64,000 nt of DNA from Cerioporus squamosus (lineage: Eukaryota > Basidiomycota > Agaricomycetes > Polyporales > Polyporaceae), in the NCBI GenBank assembly GCA_022592435.1, contig JABYQS010000078.1, forward strand, positions 1 to 64,000, written 5' to 3'. Below, one piece after another: positions 28,665 through 40,353 of this stretch. The notes under the pieces are model-generated. The model made no database searches, had not been told where the DNA came from, and saw only the letters and a program-made list of their open reading frames with translations. Both the position numbers and the translations under genes were made by a program. How positions within the stretch are numbered: position 1 is the first letter of the stretch; each line of letters opens with the position of its first letter.

Positions 28665-28680
28665 ACGCGTCGCGACGCGT
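28665..28680 (+). promoter_or_regulatory. Two MluI cell-cycle boxes upstream of ctf8
   Basis: ACGCGT occurs at 28665-28670 and again at 28675-28680 inside a palindromic GACGCGTCGCGACGCGTC, about 140-155 bases before the ctf8 ATG. ACGCGT is the MCB element bound by MBF, which drives G1/S genes for DNA replication in fungi. Presence upstream of a replication-factor gene makes a functional role likely (inference). Confidence 0.55.
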
Positions 28681-28818
28681 CGTCGAACCTTGTCTCCTGC
28701 CCCATCCACCGCGAACACGATCTCCTTTTCCTCTTCCCTCTAGAAACGTGTACTGCTGGAAGCTATCTTCTACTCAATACCTACTTGACTCCGTGTTCTG
28801 TGCTCGTACTCGTACGCA

Positions 28819-29353
28819 ATGCTCATCGACATCAACGTCAATTTGCCGGGCCCGTCGCAACGACCTCTGCCTCCCCAACTCGTGCAGTTCGGGACAGAGG
28901 AGCTCGTGCTTATTGAGCTTCAAGGTGCGCTGGAGGTGGAAGGGAACAAGGATGGACAGCTGGTAGGGAAACTACGCGTGGATCCGAACACGGTGAGTGT
29001 ACTCTGCACCACGAGATCATAGGTCGGCACGGCTCATGGCGTTTCGCCCGTAGAAGAAGCCAACGATGATGATAGGACATCATCTACTTGAGGGCAAGCT
29101 CGTCAACCTTGCGAAACCACTCGCGGTACTGCACAAGCATGATTCCCCACCAGGGATGGAGGACGAAGCGGCGATGGAAGTGGAGGACGACTCACCGCGG
29201 CCGCCCGCACCACAGGCGAAGAGCTGGGACATCGTCGCGGTAGTCAAGAAGAAGATGGTGTTCTCGAAGCGACCTATGCCGGTTGTCGGTTCTGGCACCG
29301 GAAAGGCGTCGAGCGCGGCGCCGCTGTCACGCATAGGGAGTAAAGCTGGATGA
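28819..29353 (+). CDS. ctf8: Ctf8, subunit of the Ctf18-RFC clamp loader
   Basis: Two exons, 28819-28992 and 29054-29353, phase 0, 157 residues. The conserved Ctf8 pattern is visible: ELVLIELQGALE, GQLVGKLRVD, then KKPTMMIGHHLLEGKLVNL and KPLAVLHK. An acidic, disordered linker follows, then WDIVAVVKKKMVFSKRPMP at the C-terminus. Ctf8 with Dcc1 and Ctf18 forms an alternative PCNA loader that acts in sister-chromatid cohesion and fork checkpoint signalling in the nucleus. Length is in the normal small range. Two MCB elements upstream fit S-phase expression. Confidence 0.87.
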
Positions 29354-29849
29354 GGGCGAAGAGGGCGAGTTCGGTTCATCATCTGTGGTATGGAGTTCCT
29401 GTTCTGCTGTTGTATCCCTAGGTGCGTTGGTACACATATCCCAATCATCCGCACGCAGGGCTCACTCGTTGTCAGACTGTTGTAACTTACATCTTATTCG
29501 GGACATCCTTATACCTCTCCTTCGCAACTGTCCTCACGTGTACGTTGTCCATGCTAGCAGTGCGGTGAGTCGAGGTAGCTGCAGCCAAGCAACCGAGTAC
29601 GATCTATCCTCGCCTCCGTGCTATACGAGCCTTCGCAAGGGCGATGCTCACTGCCCACCTCTTAGCGCTGCGCTCACGAAATATCCGGTGCTGCGCCCCA
29701 GCGATCTCACTGGCATGCACCGCCCATGGGCAGGGTACTTCTTCAATACACGTTCCACGTGGGAAGGTCCTGGGACACGAGCGCCATCGCCCGTCTATCT
29801 ACGATCCTCGTGTTGTCAGTGCGTTACTCTCCTCTTGTCTCTTCCACTC
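29354..29849. other. Intergenic, no supportable gene
   Basis: Lies between the stop codon of ctf8 and the start of the WD40-fusion gene, both on the plus strand. It must hold the terminator of the first and the promoter of the second; no specific element could be assigned. Confidence 0.45.
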
Positions 29850-32594
29850 ATGGCGACCACACCAGCATATGACATCTATACCAAACAATTGTTTGGCCTC
29901 GGTTATGGGTACCCTCTCTGGTTCCCGGAGCCTGCCCAGGGACATGAGATCAACATCGGCGACGTTGGGTACTTGTTTCAAGGCGCTTTCTATCGCCTGT
30001 TCAACGCCACTTTGCCTGAGGACGATCCATCACATCGTGAATGGGGGGTTCCCGATCACTACGAGCCGTTCAAGGTCAACAGGTTTTGGATACATTCCAG
30101 AAGCAGGTGATCACCTCCCACCTCAAGAGCTCCAGTGTCAAGTCTATAGAGATCGGAGGTGGAGCCGAGTTGTGAGTGGTTGCCTCTAGTTCCGTCTGTG
30201 ACTGAGTCCTCAGCGATAGACAGGGCTCTTGCTCCCGTCGGAGGCGGGATAAAGTTCGAGTGCAATCAGGAACAGGGCGCTTTCGTATTCGTCGACCAAC
30301 CTGCTGATCGCGTGCAGATGCGTCCGAGCAAGAGCTTGATACCATACATGAAGGCCAATATCGAACATTGGAGCGCACTCGCCAGCAGGCACGACGCTGA
30401 CGTGGCCAAGGACGCTCTGATCTTCGTCTCGGGCACTGTCAAGACCAACGACTGGGGCCTTGGAGCGTTCATTAGCCATGGCCAGAGCTGTGTCGCCGAA
30501 TTTCAAGCTCAAGTACATTTCGCGCAGGCCCAGTTGACTTGGAAGACTTCTCAGCAGAACGAAGGTAACACTCAAGTGCGCCAACGACCGAAGGATGAGG
30601 ACGAACTGCGGCGCATCCAGGAGCTAGCTGCCATCGAGAGCAGCGAGGATCCTTCATCCAGTCGGCGATCCCTGGACAGCGTGCGCAGTTTCCATCAGAA
30701 GAAGGACCAGACCCTCTTCTTCCACTACTACAAGATGAAGAAGCGGTTGTGGTTCTCTCGAATCCTCAGAGCAGCAGCCGGCCCACACGAGCTCGACCAC
30801 GATTCCTCCGGCGAAGGAGAATCCTCTCCCGTGAGGGCAATGTCCGACGAGATGGAGGTTGTGGACGAACCGCACATCTCCCCGGTGCGTCTCTGCCGGA
30901 GGCGTGTACTCCTCTGACGTTGACGATTGATGACTTACGACAGATGTACGACCCTGTCGACTATTTGTTGGACTATATCTTGAACTATCCGGTCGAGGTA
31001 CGCCCCATCTCACTGATATGTTTTCTCAGGTCACTCAACGCGATACAGGACGGGACTGAAGTGCAGATTGCGATTGCAAGTGACACGCACTTGTATGCTC
31101 TCTTCGTACGTTTTCTGCCATAACTTTCTTCCCGTGATTGCGCTTATGATTCAGCTAGGATGGAGAGGTACCATCTGATATCCCCGCTGCGTTGGACAAG
31201 TTGCGACCGCCAATCCTGTTCTTGGACAATGAGAGAGAAGGCGCGTTGCTTCATGGTCTCGTGGCGCATCTCAACTGACTTCAAGACCTATAGTTGGCGC
31301 CCTTGCCGCAGTAGAATGGAGCGAGGAGTTCGACGAGGAAGGCGAAGTAATCGACGCACAAACGATCAGAGGTGAGATTTGCAGATCCTATATGATCGCG
31401 TTCTGACTGTTCGACACTTGTAGATACGGGGAAACGTAAGGACGACTTCCAAACACTCGATGACGAAAACTGTGAGCCTCGCGAGGGAGAGCAAGATCTT
31501 CCCAAAAGCGAGCAGGATAAGGACTCGGAGTCTCGTCCTGCTGCTGTTCCTGCCGCCGCTCAGGCGGGCCAGCCCCTCATACTGCAAGACCACACCGGTG
31601 GCGTCACCTGCGTGGCATTCTCGCCCGACGGACGGTACATCGCTAGTGGGTCAGAGGACACAGTCATCATCCTCCGCGACGCCACGAGCGGTCGTGTGAT
31701 CCACAGATTGAATCAGCACGAAGAGGCCATTTGGACCCTCGCATTCTCCCCTGACAGCAGACGTCTTGCCTCGGGTGCTAGCGATGGCATCGCTCTCGTC
31801 TGGGACCTGGAGCAGTCTGAGCCGGTCGCCGTGCTCGATGGCCATAGCGGTGTTGTGCAGACGATCGCCTACTCCCCTGACGGTTCGAAGCTGGTCACAT
31901 CCTCCGTCGACTTCACTGTCCGCATCTGGGATGCCATTACCGGCACACTCCTGCACAGTATGGAAGACCACAAGGCCGTGGTCATGGCCGCGATCTTCTC
32001 ACCCGACGGACGCTGGGTCGCATCCTGCGGCGCTGACTACAAGGCGAAGATCTGGGACGCGGAGACGGGCGAGATACGCCACACGCTCGCCGAGCATACT
32101 GGGGTCGTGTGGTCGGTCGCATTCTCTCCCGACAGTCGCAAGTTGTCACTGGCTCGGACGACACGACGAGCCGGATCTGGAACGCGGAGACGGGCGAGGA
32201 GCTCGTCATCCTGCGCGAGCACAACGGACCCGTTTGGTCCGTTACGTTCTCCCCAGACGGCAAGTACGTCATGTCGGCATCGAACGACGCGACGATCAAG
32301 GTCTGCGACGCGCTCACGGGCGATCGCGTCCGTGCGTTCGACCGCCACGACACGCTCGTCAATGCGGCGGTGTTCTCGCCGGACGGGAAGTACGTCGCGT
32401 CGAGCGCGGGAGATAACACCGTGATGGTGTGGAACCTGGAGACTGGCAAGAACTTCCCGCCTATGGAGGGACATCTCGACAAGGTCACGGGCATGCAGTT
32501 CTCGCCGGAGGGAGACAGGATCGCGTCGTGTTCCGACGATGGCACTGTCCGGATCTGGACCTTGCCTGAAGCTGAGCAGGTCGGGCAGGCGTAG
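29850..32594 (+). CDS. Uncharacterised basidiomycete family protein fused to WD40 repeats (family member A)
   Basis: N-terminus from ATG 29850 (LFGLGYGYPLWFPEP, INIGDVGYLFQGAFYRLFNA) belongs to an uncharacterised agaricomycete family. The middle holds GGGIKFECNQEQGAF, LIFVSGTVKTNDWGLGAF and TLFFHYYKMKKRLWF; then, after introns, YDPVDYLLDYILNYP, AIASDTHLYALF and LRPPILFLDN. A charged linker then leads into about seven WD40 repeats (31.57-32.58 kb), typified by FSPDGRYIASGSEDTVIILRD. Members B and C downstream share the first half but lack WD40. Frame problems: three small shifts between 30085 and 30215, and one base apparently missing at about 32145 (CGCAAGTTGTC), after which the repeats resume. 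The WD40 part suggests a protein-interaction scaffold; no enzyme motif seen. Confidence 0.72.
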
Positions 32595-33774
32595 AGCCGT
32601 TGACGGATTACTCTGGGCGCAATTCTTTCAACGAACATTCGAGTTCACAGTTGTACGAGTACTGACGATGTCGATGATGGTCTGGATCGGAAGTGAAACC
32701 AGAACGCGTTTGCCGGCTCTATATGAACCACATGTCGCGTTCACTCAATGTAACTGTACATCCATGCCTCGCAATGCTGCACACTAATAGTACTCAGCAT
32801 CGAGGCGGGGGTACTGGTACCGCGACCGGGCCTGGGCGTCTATGCGCCGGGTGTGAGGAGAGCTTCAATCCACCATGTCCCTCACATCCATCCTGCTTCT
32901 CATGTTCCATCCGCGATTCCTGATATCATTTGAGCCACTCCTGAATGAAATAATGGAGTGTTCACTCTTGAAGAAGCACGCAGCCGCAGTATCGCAACAA
33001 CTGCCAACTTGAAGTATATGACTTTATCGGGCAAGTCGCTGCATTTTGCGTCGCAAATCAACTAGGGCACACAAGGGCATGCATAGCCTGCCAGCCATGC
33101 TGTCCTCTTAGGCTAGCATACTTACTATTTCCAGCGACATCTATCCATGCAACGGCCGTCGAACAGTTCAGGACGCAAATTGATCGCTCATCCGTACGTC
33201 GTGCCCGAGGTCTCGCCGCCTCGAGCTTGAAGGTATGTGGTGCTCAAAGCTCACCTTTTCTCTACAAGGACTCTAATGCTAGCTACGGACTCATATACTT
33301 GAGACTGATCGTGCGATGCTGACTCCGGCACGGAACCGAGGTTTCCTGCGTCGGTGGACGGACAGCTACGTCTGGCTAGACAAGACGGTCTACAGTGTTC
33401 GTCTCAACTTCCTACATCAATTAATGTGACAGTTGTTTCCCAGAATTGATCCATCCAAGGCGAGCTCGTACGAGCCTTGAAGGCCTGAACTCGATGCATG
33501 CAGCTCTCAAGTCTCCGGCCTGCCCTCCTGTACCCTGTTCCTCCTCATCTACACGATCGCGACAAGTGCATTGCCACTCTATTGGCACCCCGCTATACTC
33601 GTCTAACATTCTTCCAAGAGCCTGCAGCCTCCTGCAGCACATCCGCGCCCGCGCGGTGCTTTCGCCTCCGTCAGCGCATCGCAATCGCCTCCATTCTACT
33701 AGCGTGGGAAACAGTTGTTCGCCTCCATAAACGACGGCTGGTGCGCCTCCTCCCTTCGCCACAACCTAGTCTTC
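32595..33774. other. Intergenic, no supportable gene
   Basis: Lies between family members A and B. A few short frames are present without recognisable motifs; AT content rises around 32900-33070. No repeat or RNA gene recognised. Confidence 0.5.
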
Positions 33775-35400
33775 ATGTCCAACCTCTTCCGACCGCGCGA
33801 GCACGTTGCTCACTACAACGTGCAGACTCAGAAATACCTCAGCCTTCGACGAGGGCTACCCATATATACCCCTGTTTCCGGCCACCACGCAGGCGAAGTA
33901 GGGTACCTACTGCAAGGCGGCATCTGCGTCATCCCTAAGCAGCTCGCGCCACATACCGAGGACAAGCTCACTTCAGCGGATACTTCGCCTGCCGCCGAAG
34001 GTGTCAAAGGGGATCCTACGAGATGTGACGACGTGCAAACGCGGGAGAAGATCAACGAACAGGTCGCCACCTGTGGCGGAGCTGAGGATAGCGACGAGAC
34101 GGTACTGGGCGAAGATGACACGTACGTAAAGTGTTACACCGTCTAGCTTTCAGGCTCTTACTAAAGTCTAATGTAGCTTGACGGTGTGCGAATTGGATCC
34201 AAGTCCAGATGCAGGTTCATCGCATACCGCAAGTCTGCGTCGTGATGCCGATATCGTACAGCTGCAATTGGAGGATGGGACTGCCCTGGACGCTATCGTG
34301 ATTTTCCCCTACGATCCTCGCGAGAGCGCAGGAGCCGAGGACGTCGAGCCCCGAGAGGAAGTCCCGGACAAGGACTGTCTCGATAACTGCGGCGACGTTA
34401 CCGACGACACGTAAGTGACTCACATTGCGCATGTGAAACGAGCACTGAACGATCCAACCATCTTAGGTCCACATTGTGCTCCTCCGAGGCAGCACGCGGG
34501 CCGTCGCCGAACATGCGGCTCAGCGTGCACGATGTGCGTCGGCTGTTCAAGCTGGCGCCCCAGTGGAACAAGTGGGCGAACTCGGTTGACGACGACGCTC
34601 CGGGCATGGACGTCAAGCTCAAAGACATGGTGCTCATTTGTGGCATTCAATCGACGTGGTGTCGCAACCCGGACGTCTCTCCGGATGCGCTCGAGGCTGC
34701 TTTGTCCGCCCACGCCAAAGCGAACGACATACCGTTGGACCCGAAGGCTCCCGACGCGCTGGAGCACATGGACGTGAGCAAGTTCGCAGGGCGGCGCTGG
34801 CTCATACACGAGCAGGCGTTCGTGCACCTCTACAAGGTTCACAAGCGGAGGTCGTTGCCCGAGTGCATCCAGGATGCCACTTTGCGGGCTTGGAATTGGA
34901 TCACGGTGGGGCCGGAGGACGCGCATTTGGAGAAGGTGAGCATCGGTTTTCCGTGTTTTGGACGAATCATACTCATACCAACTAGCCTTTCGATCCTGTC
35001 AATGTGTTGTTGCGGTACATCCTACTTCGGCTTCCCTTCGCACAAATGGCCATTGCATCGACGCAAGACTTCTTCGCTCTCTTCGTGAGTCGCGCAGACT
35101 GGTCTCAATAAGAGTACTCAGACTGATTCCCTCGTCTCCTGTAGAAGAACGCCGATGTGCCAACGAGTACCCGGGAAACCTGGCTGGCGCTGTTACGACT
35201 CATTCCCTCGGTTAGATTCATCAAGGGCACATGGGGTAAGCTCAGTTGTGTGTACGGAGCAATGTGAAAAACTGACGAGTCTGGTTCACACAGTCGCCGC
35301 GCTGGAAGTTGCGTGTGAGGAGATTGAACGTAACACAGAACTCGCATGCCAGTCGGATTCGCCGGAGAAGCTCGACTTGCCGAAGTCACTGAAGGCCTGA
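33775..35400 (+). CDS. Uncharacterised basidiomycete family protein (member B)
   Basis: Six exons with agreeing phases. ATG 33775 starts exon 1 (to 34121) with YNVQTQKYLSL and GEVGYLLQGGICVI, the counterpart of GDVGYLFQGAF in member A. Exons 2-3 hold an acidic stretch and LKDMVLICGIQSTW, matching the FVSGTVKT segment. The last exons give PFDPVNVLLRYILLRLPFAQ, AIASTQDFFALF, LLRLIPSVRFIKGTW and VAALEVACEEIERNTELA, ending at 35400. The final part parallels members A and C closely; the middle is shorter and more diverged. No signal peptide, membrane segment or catalytic motif seen. Function unknown. Confidence 0.68.
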
Positions 35401-36160
35401 CCGAATCCAGACTTCGGTGCCAGATGTGATTCTGCGTACTGGTAAGTAGTCTTCGTCTGACACCCTCTTCGTTCTCTGCGACTATTTGGACGCTTTCATG
35501 TCTTCGAGACGCGTATTGTTTATGTCCCCTTGTTAGTACGGTAGACTATATATACTACTGAATTGTAATGCATGCAGACATGGCTTTCGAATCTTTCCCA
35601 GTTGACCGACAAGGTTCTCAGGCCTCTGTGGCGGGTACTAGTACCTGCGGATCCAAACGGCCGTGTAAGTCAACCTCAAGGATGAATACTCGGTTCTTCA
35701 ACCTGCCGCGCAGACACCCTACTTTACCTCGTTTGACAGGAGCGCAGTGGGCGTACGTCTAAGAACGCCCTCGTATTCCGTACGTCACAATTCACCACTC
35801 CTCTACTCTCCAATGCTCCTCTGACGGACGCTTGACGCTTTGGAAAGGGCATAACGACGTGACGTCCACTTCTGCTCACTTCTCCCTCTCGATCTGAAAT
35901 GCAGGGATGTGGCTACCTGCGGCAAATCGCCACGTCACGTACAAGAATGGTATACATGCCAGACTGGAGTCCATTTTGCGACTTGGCTCACCGCTCGCGC
36001 TCGCAGCATCTGTTGGCCAACCTCAGGATCAATAATTCAATCCCGCGCTCATCATTGCAGTACCCACTGTATTGTGGCGAAGAACGGACTCCGTCCAGTA
36101 TAAGTCCGGGCGGAGAGGGCCATCGCGAACACTACCGTACGTACGTCTCACATCGCTCCA
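35401..36160. other. Intergenic, no supportable gene
   Basis: Lies between members B and C. A TATATATA stretch near 35549-35556 and several start codons occur, but no frame joins convincingly to member C. It probably holds the promoter of member C. Confidence 0.45.
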
Positions 36161-36605
36161 ATGTCCGCCCCGCCACACTCTCAGACCATTCTTACCGGCA
36201 GCTTCCAGAATCCTTCTAGCAGCCAAATACAGGGCCAGCGCCCTCCGTACCATCAGGGCATTCTTACCGGAGCCTTCCACACTAGCAAACAGATCCATGG
36301 CCAGCACCCGCCCCACCGTCAGGCGATTTTGACACCAGCCGTCCGCCCTTCTTCTCGCAAACAGGTTCAGGGCCAGCACCCGCCACACCCTCAGGCCATT
36401 CTCACCAGAGTCGTCGGCCCTCCCTTAAACAGACAGCACCACGACCAGCACCCGCCACACCCTCAAACCAATCTCACCGCAGCCTTCCGCCCTCCCTCCA
36501 GCAAACAATTCCATGCCCAGCGCCCGTCGCACCTTCAGGCCATCCTCGCTTCCTCTAGCAAGCAGATCCAGGGCCAGCACGTGCCACACCCTCATGCCAT
36601 CCTCC
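36161..36605 (+). repeat. Coding minisatellite in member C
   Basis: About seven tandem units of roughly 55-72 bp, each encoding a variant of GQHPPHPQAILT followed by a 6-12 residue spacer often containing PSSSKQ. Unit lengths stay multiples of three, so the reading frame is kept across unit gain or loss. Units differ by many substitutions, hence not freshly expanded. Confidence 0.7.
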
Positions 36606-37587
36606 GAACCAGGGACGTTTCCCAACATCCCATCGAAGGCGTCCTAGTTCTGCTACACAACTCGCGCCTTCCCCGCCCTGGAGACGTCGGGTACTTCCTC
36701 GCCGGCCACGTCCTGGTGGTCGACCCTCTCCGCTTCCTCCCGCCACCATGCGCGCTGCTCACCAGCGACGCCGTCCTCGATCTCTTCCAGTTCTTCGACC
36801 GGTGGCACAAGTGTGCGAGCGCGACGACCCCCGCGGTCCGAGACAGCTTCCTCACGTCGCAGGAGATGATCTTCGTCTCGGACTACCGCGCGGCGTCCGA
36901 TGAGTCTGCTAGCGGGACAGCACAGGGGGGACCAAGTTGGCCACAGACCGGCGGAGTGGCTCTTCCAAAGGAATAATCCGGTACTACAAGGTCCGGCAGA
37001 GATGGCTCCCGGGTAGATGCAACTCGACCTGTCATTCCGTCTTTCCGACTCGACTCAGAATACTCGACCCAGAATATCATGAGCAGGTACGTCTACGTCC
37101 TCAGTCCTGCATGCCATCACTTGACTGATCGAACCTGCGCTTTGACAGCCTTTCGACCCGGTTGGCGAGCTGCTCAACTACATCATGAACACACCTATGG
37201 AGAACGAGGGCGTGAAGATCTTTCCTAACCAAGCGATCGCGAGTGTAGCGGACCTTTTTGCTCTGTTCGTAAGTATTGCTTGCGGCGACGTTGATGCCCG
37301 ACGATGTCCAGCTAACAGCTTGCGCAGAACAAGATGCCGATCAGGGTCAGCGAGATCCATGAGGGTTTGCGGGAGACGATCAAGCCTCGAATCCGGTTCA
37401 TCAAAGGGACGGCAGGTACGAATGCGGTTTACATCGCGGTCGAGGTACTTGTCATCTGATCACTCGTGCAGTGGCGGCTTTCGAGATCGCGTGTATTCGC
37501 TTCGAACGAAACAGCGAGCTCGCGGCCAATGCACAGCAGCGCATTGTTACAACGTACCCCTCGGCGAAGAGAGTCCGCCGACTGTGA
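36161..37587 (+). CDS. Uncharacterised basidiomycete family protein (member C) with N-terminal tandem repeats
   Basis: From ATG 36161 the first 148 residues are about seven degenerate 18-24 residue repeats around GQHPPHPQAILT. The family part follows: RPGDVGYFLAGHVLVVDP, EMIFVSDYRAASDES, and IIRYYKVRQRW. After introns come PFDPVGELLNYIMNTP, AIASVADLFALF, LRETIKPRIRFIKGT and VAAFEIACIRFERNSELAAN; stop at 37587. The GQG..SWPQ frame hits a stop at 36976, but one extra G in the GGGGGG run at 36925-36930 would join it to GSSKGIIRYYK. So either a sequence error or a broken gene. The N-terminal GYGYPLW block of member A is replaced by the repeats. Function unknown. Confidence 0.62.
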
Positions 37588-37763
37588 TCAAGGTGTTGCA
37601 CACGCCGGCGCAGGACCGAATGGGGATCACGGCGGAAAGAGGAGGCGGTACTGTACATTGCGTTGGTATTCATACAGGTCGAGTTGAATCCACTAAGCAA
37701 ATAAATACGACGAAGGCGGGAGTTGAACCGGACTTCTCATCGCAGGACCACGATGCACGCAGC

Positions 37764-39282
37764 TCACGCGTCCTTCCAAATCTTCTTGGCGGTCTGGACG
37801 ACGAGCGAGAGCTTCGCGCGCATCGCGTCCTCATCAACGGCGTTGCCCTCAGAGTGCGACGCGAAGCCGCACTGCGGGCTGATGCAGATCCTGAAGTGAC
37901 ACGCGTGAGTCAAAAGCGCCGAGTCAAGGAGATTGCGAAACCTACTGGTTGAGAGCCTCCTCGAATGTGCGTTTGGGCTCGCCCGACGCGATGATATTCG
38001 CAGCGTTGTGCACGCGCTTGATGAGGTCGTCCACGTCCTCCAGCTGCGGGAACTTAGACGTAATGAGACCAAGGACCGCCGCCTTGTGCGCGGGGAGATG
38101 CTTCAGCGGCTCGAACGTGCCCGCACGCGGTGTGTCGTACTCGAGGTAGTAGCAGTCGACGTTGATCTCCTGGAAGAGCTTGATCGCGATGCGGTCGTAG
38201 CCGCCCTCGGAGAAGTGCATCCCGTTCTTGAAGTTCCCGCGGCAGAGGTGCAGCCCCACGGTCATGTCCGCCGGATGGTCATCGACGATCTTGTTGTACG
38301 CGCGGATGTACGTGTTGAGCAGCGCGGCGTGGTCGACGCCGCGCTCCTCCATACCCTTGATCATAGAGTCGGCGCAGAAGTACGCGAGGAGCGGGTCGTC
38401 GAACTGGATGTTCCTGCAGCCTGCGGCGTACAGGTCCGCTATCTCCGCCCGGTACGCAGTCGCGATGTCGTCGAAGTACTCGTCTGTGATCCGGGAGAGT
38501 TTAAAGAGGCCCGACCTCAACTAGGTGAAGATGCGCACCATCATTTTTGTACACGTCCTTCGGGTATGCGTACTCGCCGTGGCGGAGGTGGAACCACTCG
38601 GGGGCCGCCATCGTGATCTTCAGGTTCTTGTGTTCCTGCTCGTGGTGGCAATCAGCAAGACGCGATGGGAAAAGAAGTAGTGGAGACGCACTTCGGGGGC
38701 CGTGAGCGCCTTCAACGCTTCGTATTGCGGGACGTAGAACTGCTTCGTGCGCTTGAGCTTGCTCTGCGGAGGCCGTTAGGGCGACGCCAAATCGCCGGCA
38801 GAGAAGAGTTACGTACGACGCAGATGTAGGAGTCCGCGCCCTTGAAGTCGAGCTCCTTGAACGCCGCGACATCGGGGACGTAGTCCATGAACATCTCCAT
38901 GGGAACTTGCCCGGCCCTCAGGGAGATGAACACATTCAAGATAGGGGCTACGTACCTGGCTTGATGTACTTCATACCGTCCAGGTTGTCGAAGACACCAT
39001 CGAAGAACATGTGTCTGTCCCGCACGTCCACAGCTGCCCGTCAACAGAATAGCACACGACGTACCTCCTGAACTCGCCATCCGTGATGCTCTTGATGCCA
39101 ACCTCCCGCTGCAGTTGGACGATCCCCCGAATCGCCTCATCCTCCACCGGCTTCAAGTCCGCAGGGGTGCACTTGCCCTCGTCGAGTTCCTTGCGCTTCG
39201 CCAGCAGCTTCTCCGGACGCTTGAGCGAGCCGATATGGTCAGCGCGGAAGGGCGGGTTGAGCTTGAGAGTGGGTGCGGACAT
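37764..39282 (-). CDS. MetE-like zinc methyltransferase (cobalamin-independent methionine synthase C-domain family)
   Basis: Seven exons join in frame from ATG 39282 (exon 1 39282-39065, exon 2 39014-38956) to TGA 37764, about 370-380 residues. Motifs: FRADHIGSLKRPEKLL, QREVGIKSITDGEFRR, HMFFDGVFDNLDGM, MFMDYVPDVAAFKEL, PEWFHLRHGEYAYP, IADLYAAGCRNIQFDDPLLA, GLHLCRGNFKNGMH, then ISPQCGFAS near the end. The His-x-Cys of HLCRGN and the late Cys of QCGF are the zinc ligands known from MetE. Length matches the single-domain YxjG/YxjH-like branch, not full two-domain MetE, so the methyl donor and acceptor are uncertain; a thiol such as homocysteine is plausible. A degraded relative lies at 28.1-28.5 kb. 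Confidence 0.87.
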
Positions 39283-40200
39283 TGCGGCAGTTGATGGGGA
39301 GAGGCAAGACACAGGGACTCAGGATTTATGTGGAGGCGCGAGTGCTTCCCAAGGGCGGCCGCCGGTATAAGTAGATGCAGGACTGGTATGGCAAAACCGT
39401 TCAGCCTGGGGAGTTATGCATCTTGATAAAAAGATTAGAGCTCTAAGATCAGCCGGACGGCATGAAAACCCTCGACGCGAGAACGACTGACTGCACATGT
39501 GACGAGAGGGAGCCTCAGATACAGTAGGCACAGGTGGACACACACCATCGCGGGCGTCGCGCCCGAAGATACTGACAACATATCCGACTTCCAAGCTGCA
39601 TCCATGGTGAGAGGAGACCGAAGGAGGTGTACCCAGGGTGCTCTGAGAATGGGCGAGGCGAGGGAACGGTACTCCGTCGGCCGGTGGCTGGGAAGATCCT
39701 ATCTGGTACCGCGAGGCTTTCTCTCGCGACACTCGGAGAGCTGTCAGATTGGAAAGGGCAAGTCGTGTCGTCGGAGGACTGGATGCAGAGTGCTGAGACC
39801 GAGCACCATACATGAATGTGCTGGTCGGATATGAGAGAGTGAGACGCAGCCTCGACTTGGCGTCCGCCGTCGGCAGTGCAGTTCCGCTACGGGCCACGGA
39901 GCGCCGGTGGCGGAGGTCTAGTATGAGCGAGCTGCGGCCCTGATAGCTTGCTGGTCGCTGGTATGGTCACCGTGTCCGCCGTTCACAAGTTCAGGAATGG
40001 ACTTCGAGGAAGAGGGAGCACGCGAGCATCCGTTACACAGCTATGACCTGGCTATATGCGCTTCGTTATGCAAGGAAAGGCACGCAGACACTCACCGAAG
40101 GGTGTACGACCTCGAAGGTGCATTAACGACGTCGGCACTGGGCAGCGAGCTCTGCAGTTAACATCGGCGAGGCGGGGATGGTGGTGGTACAGGAACGAGT
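39283..40200. other. Intergenic, no supportable gene
   Basis: Upstream region of the MetE-like gene. Frames longer than 60 codons exist on both strands but show no motif, splice logic or resemblance to neighbours. Confidence 0.5.
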
Positions 40201-40222
40201 TGCTTGAAAGCCTTCAAGTACT

Positions 40223-40228
40223 TATATA
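40223..40228 (+). promoter_or_regulatory. TATA box upstream of the EFL1-derived frame
   Basis: TATATA within CTTATATAGC, about 125 bases before ATG 40354. Its position would suit transcription of the short frame that contains the EFL1 fragment. Confidence 0.35.
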
Positions 40229-40353
40229 GCGATTCATTGCGTCATTCACATAAATCTCGATCCTGCTGCACCGTGAAATGGTTACTCACCTTTCAAGTCC
40301 CGTCTACTTACTCGCCTCATGCCCATTTCCAAAGCTCATTACTATTCATAACC

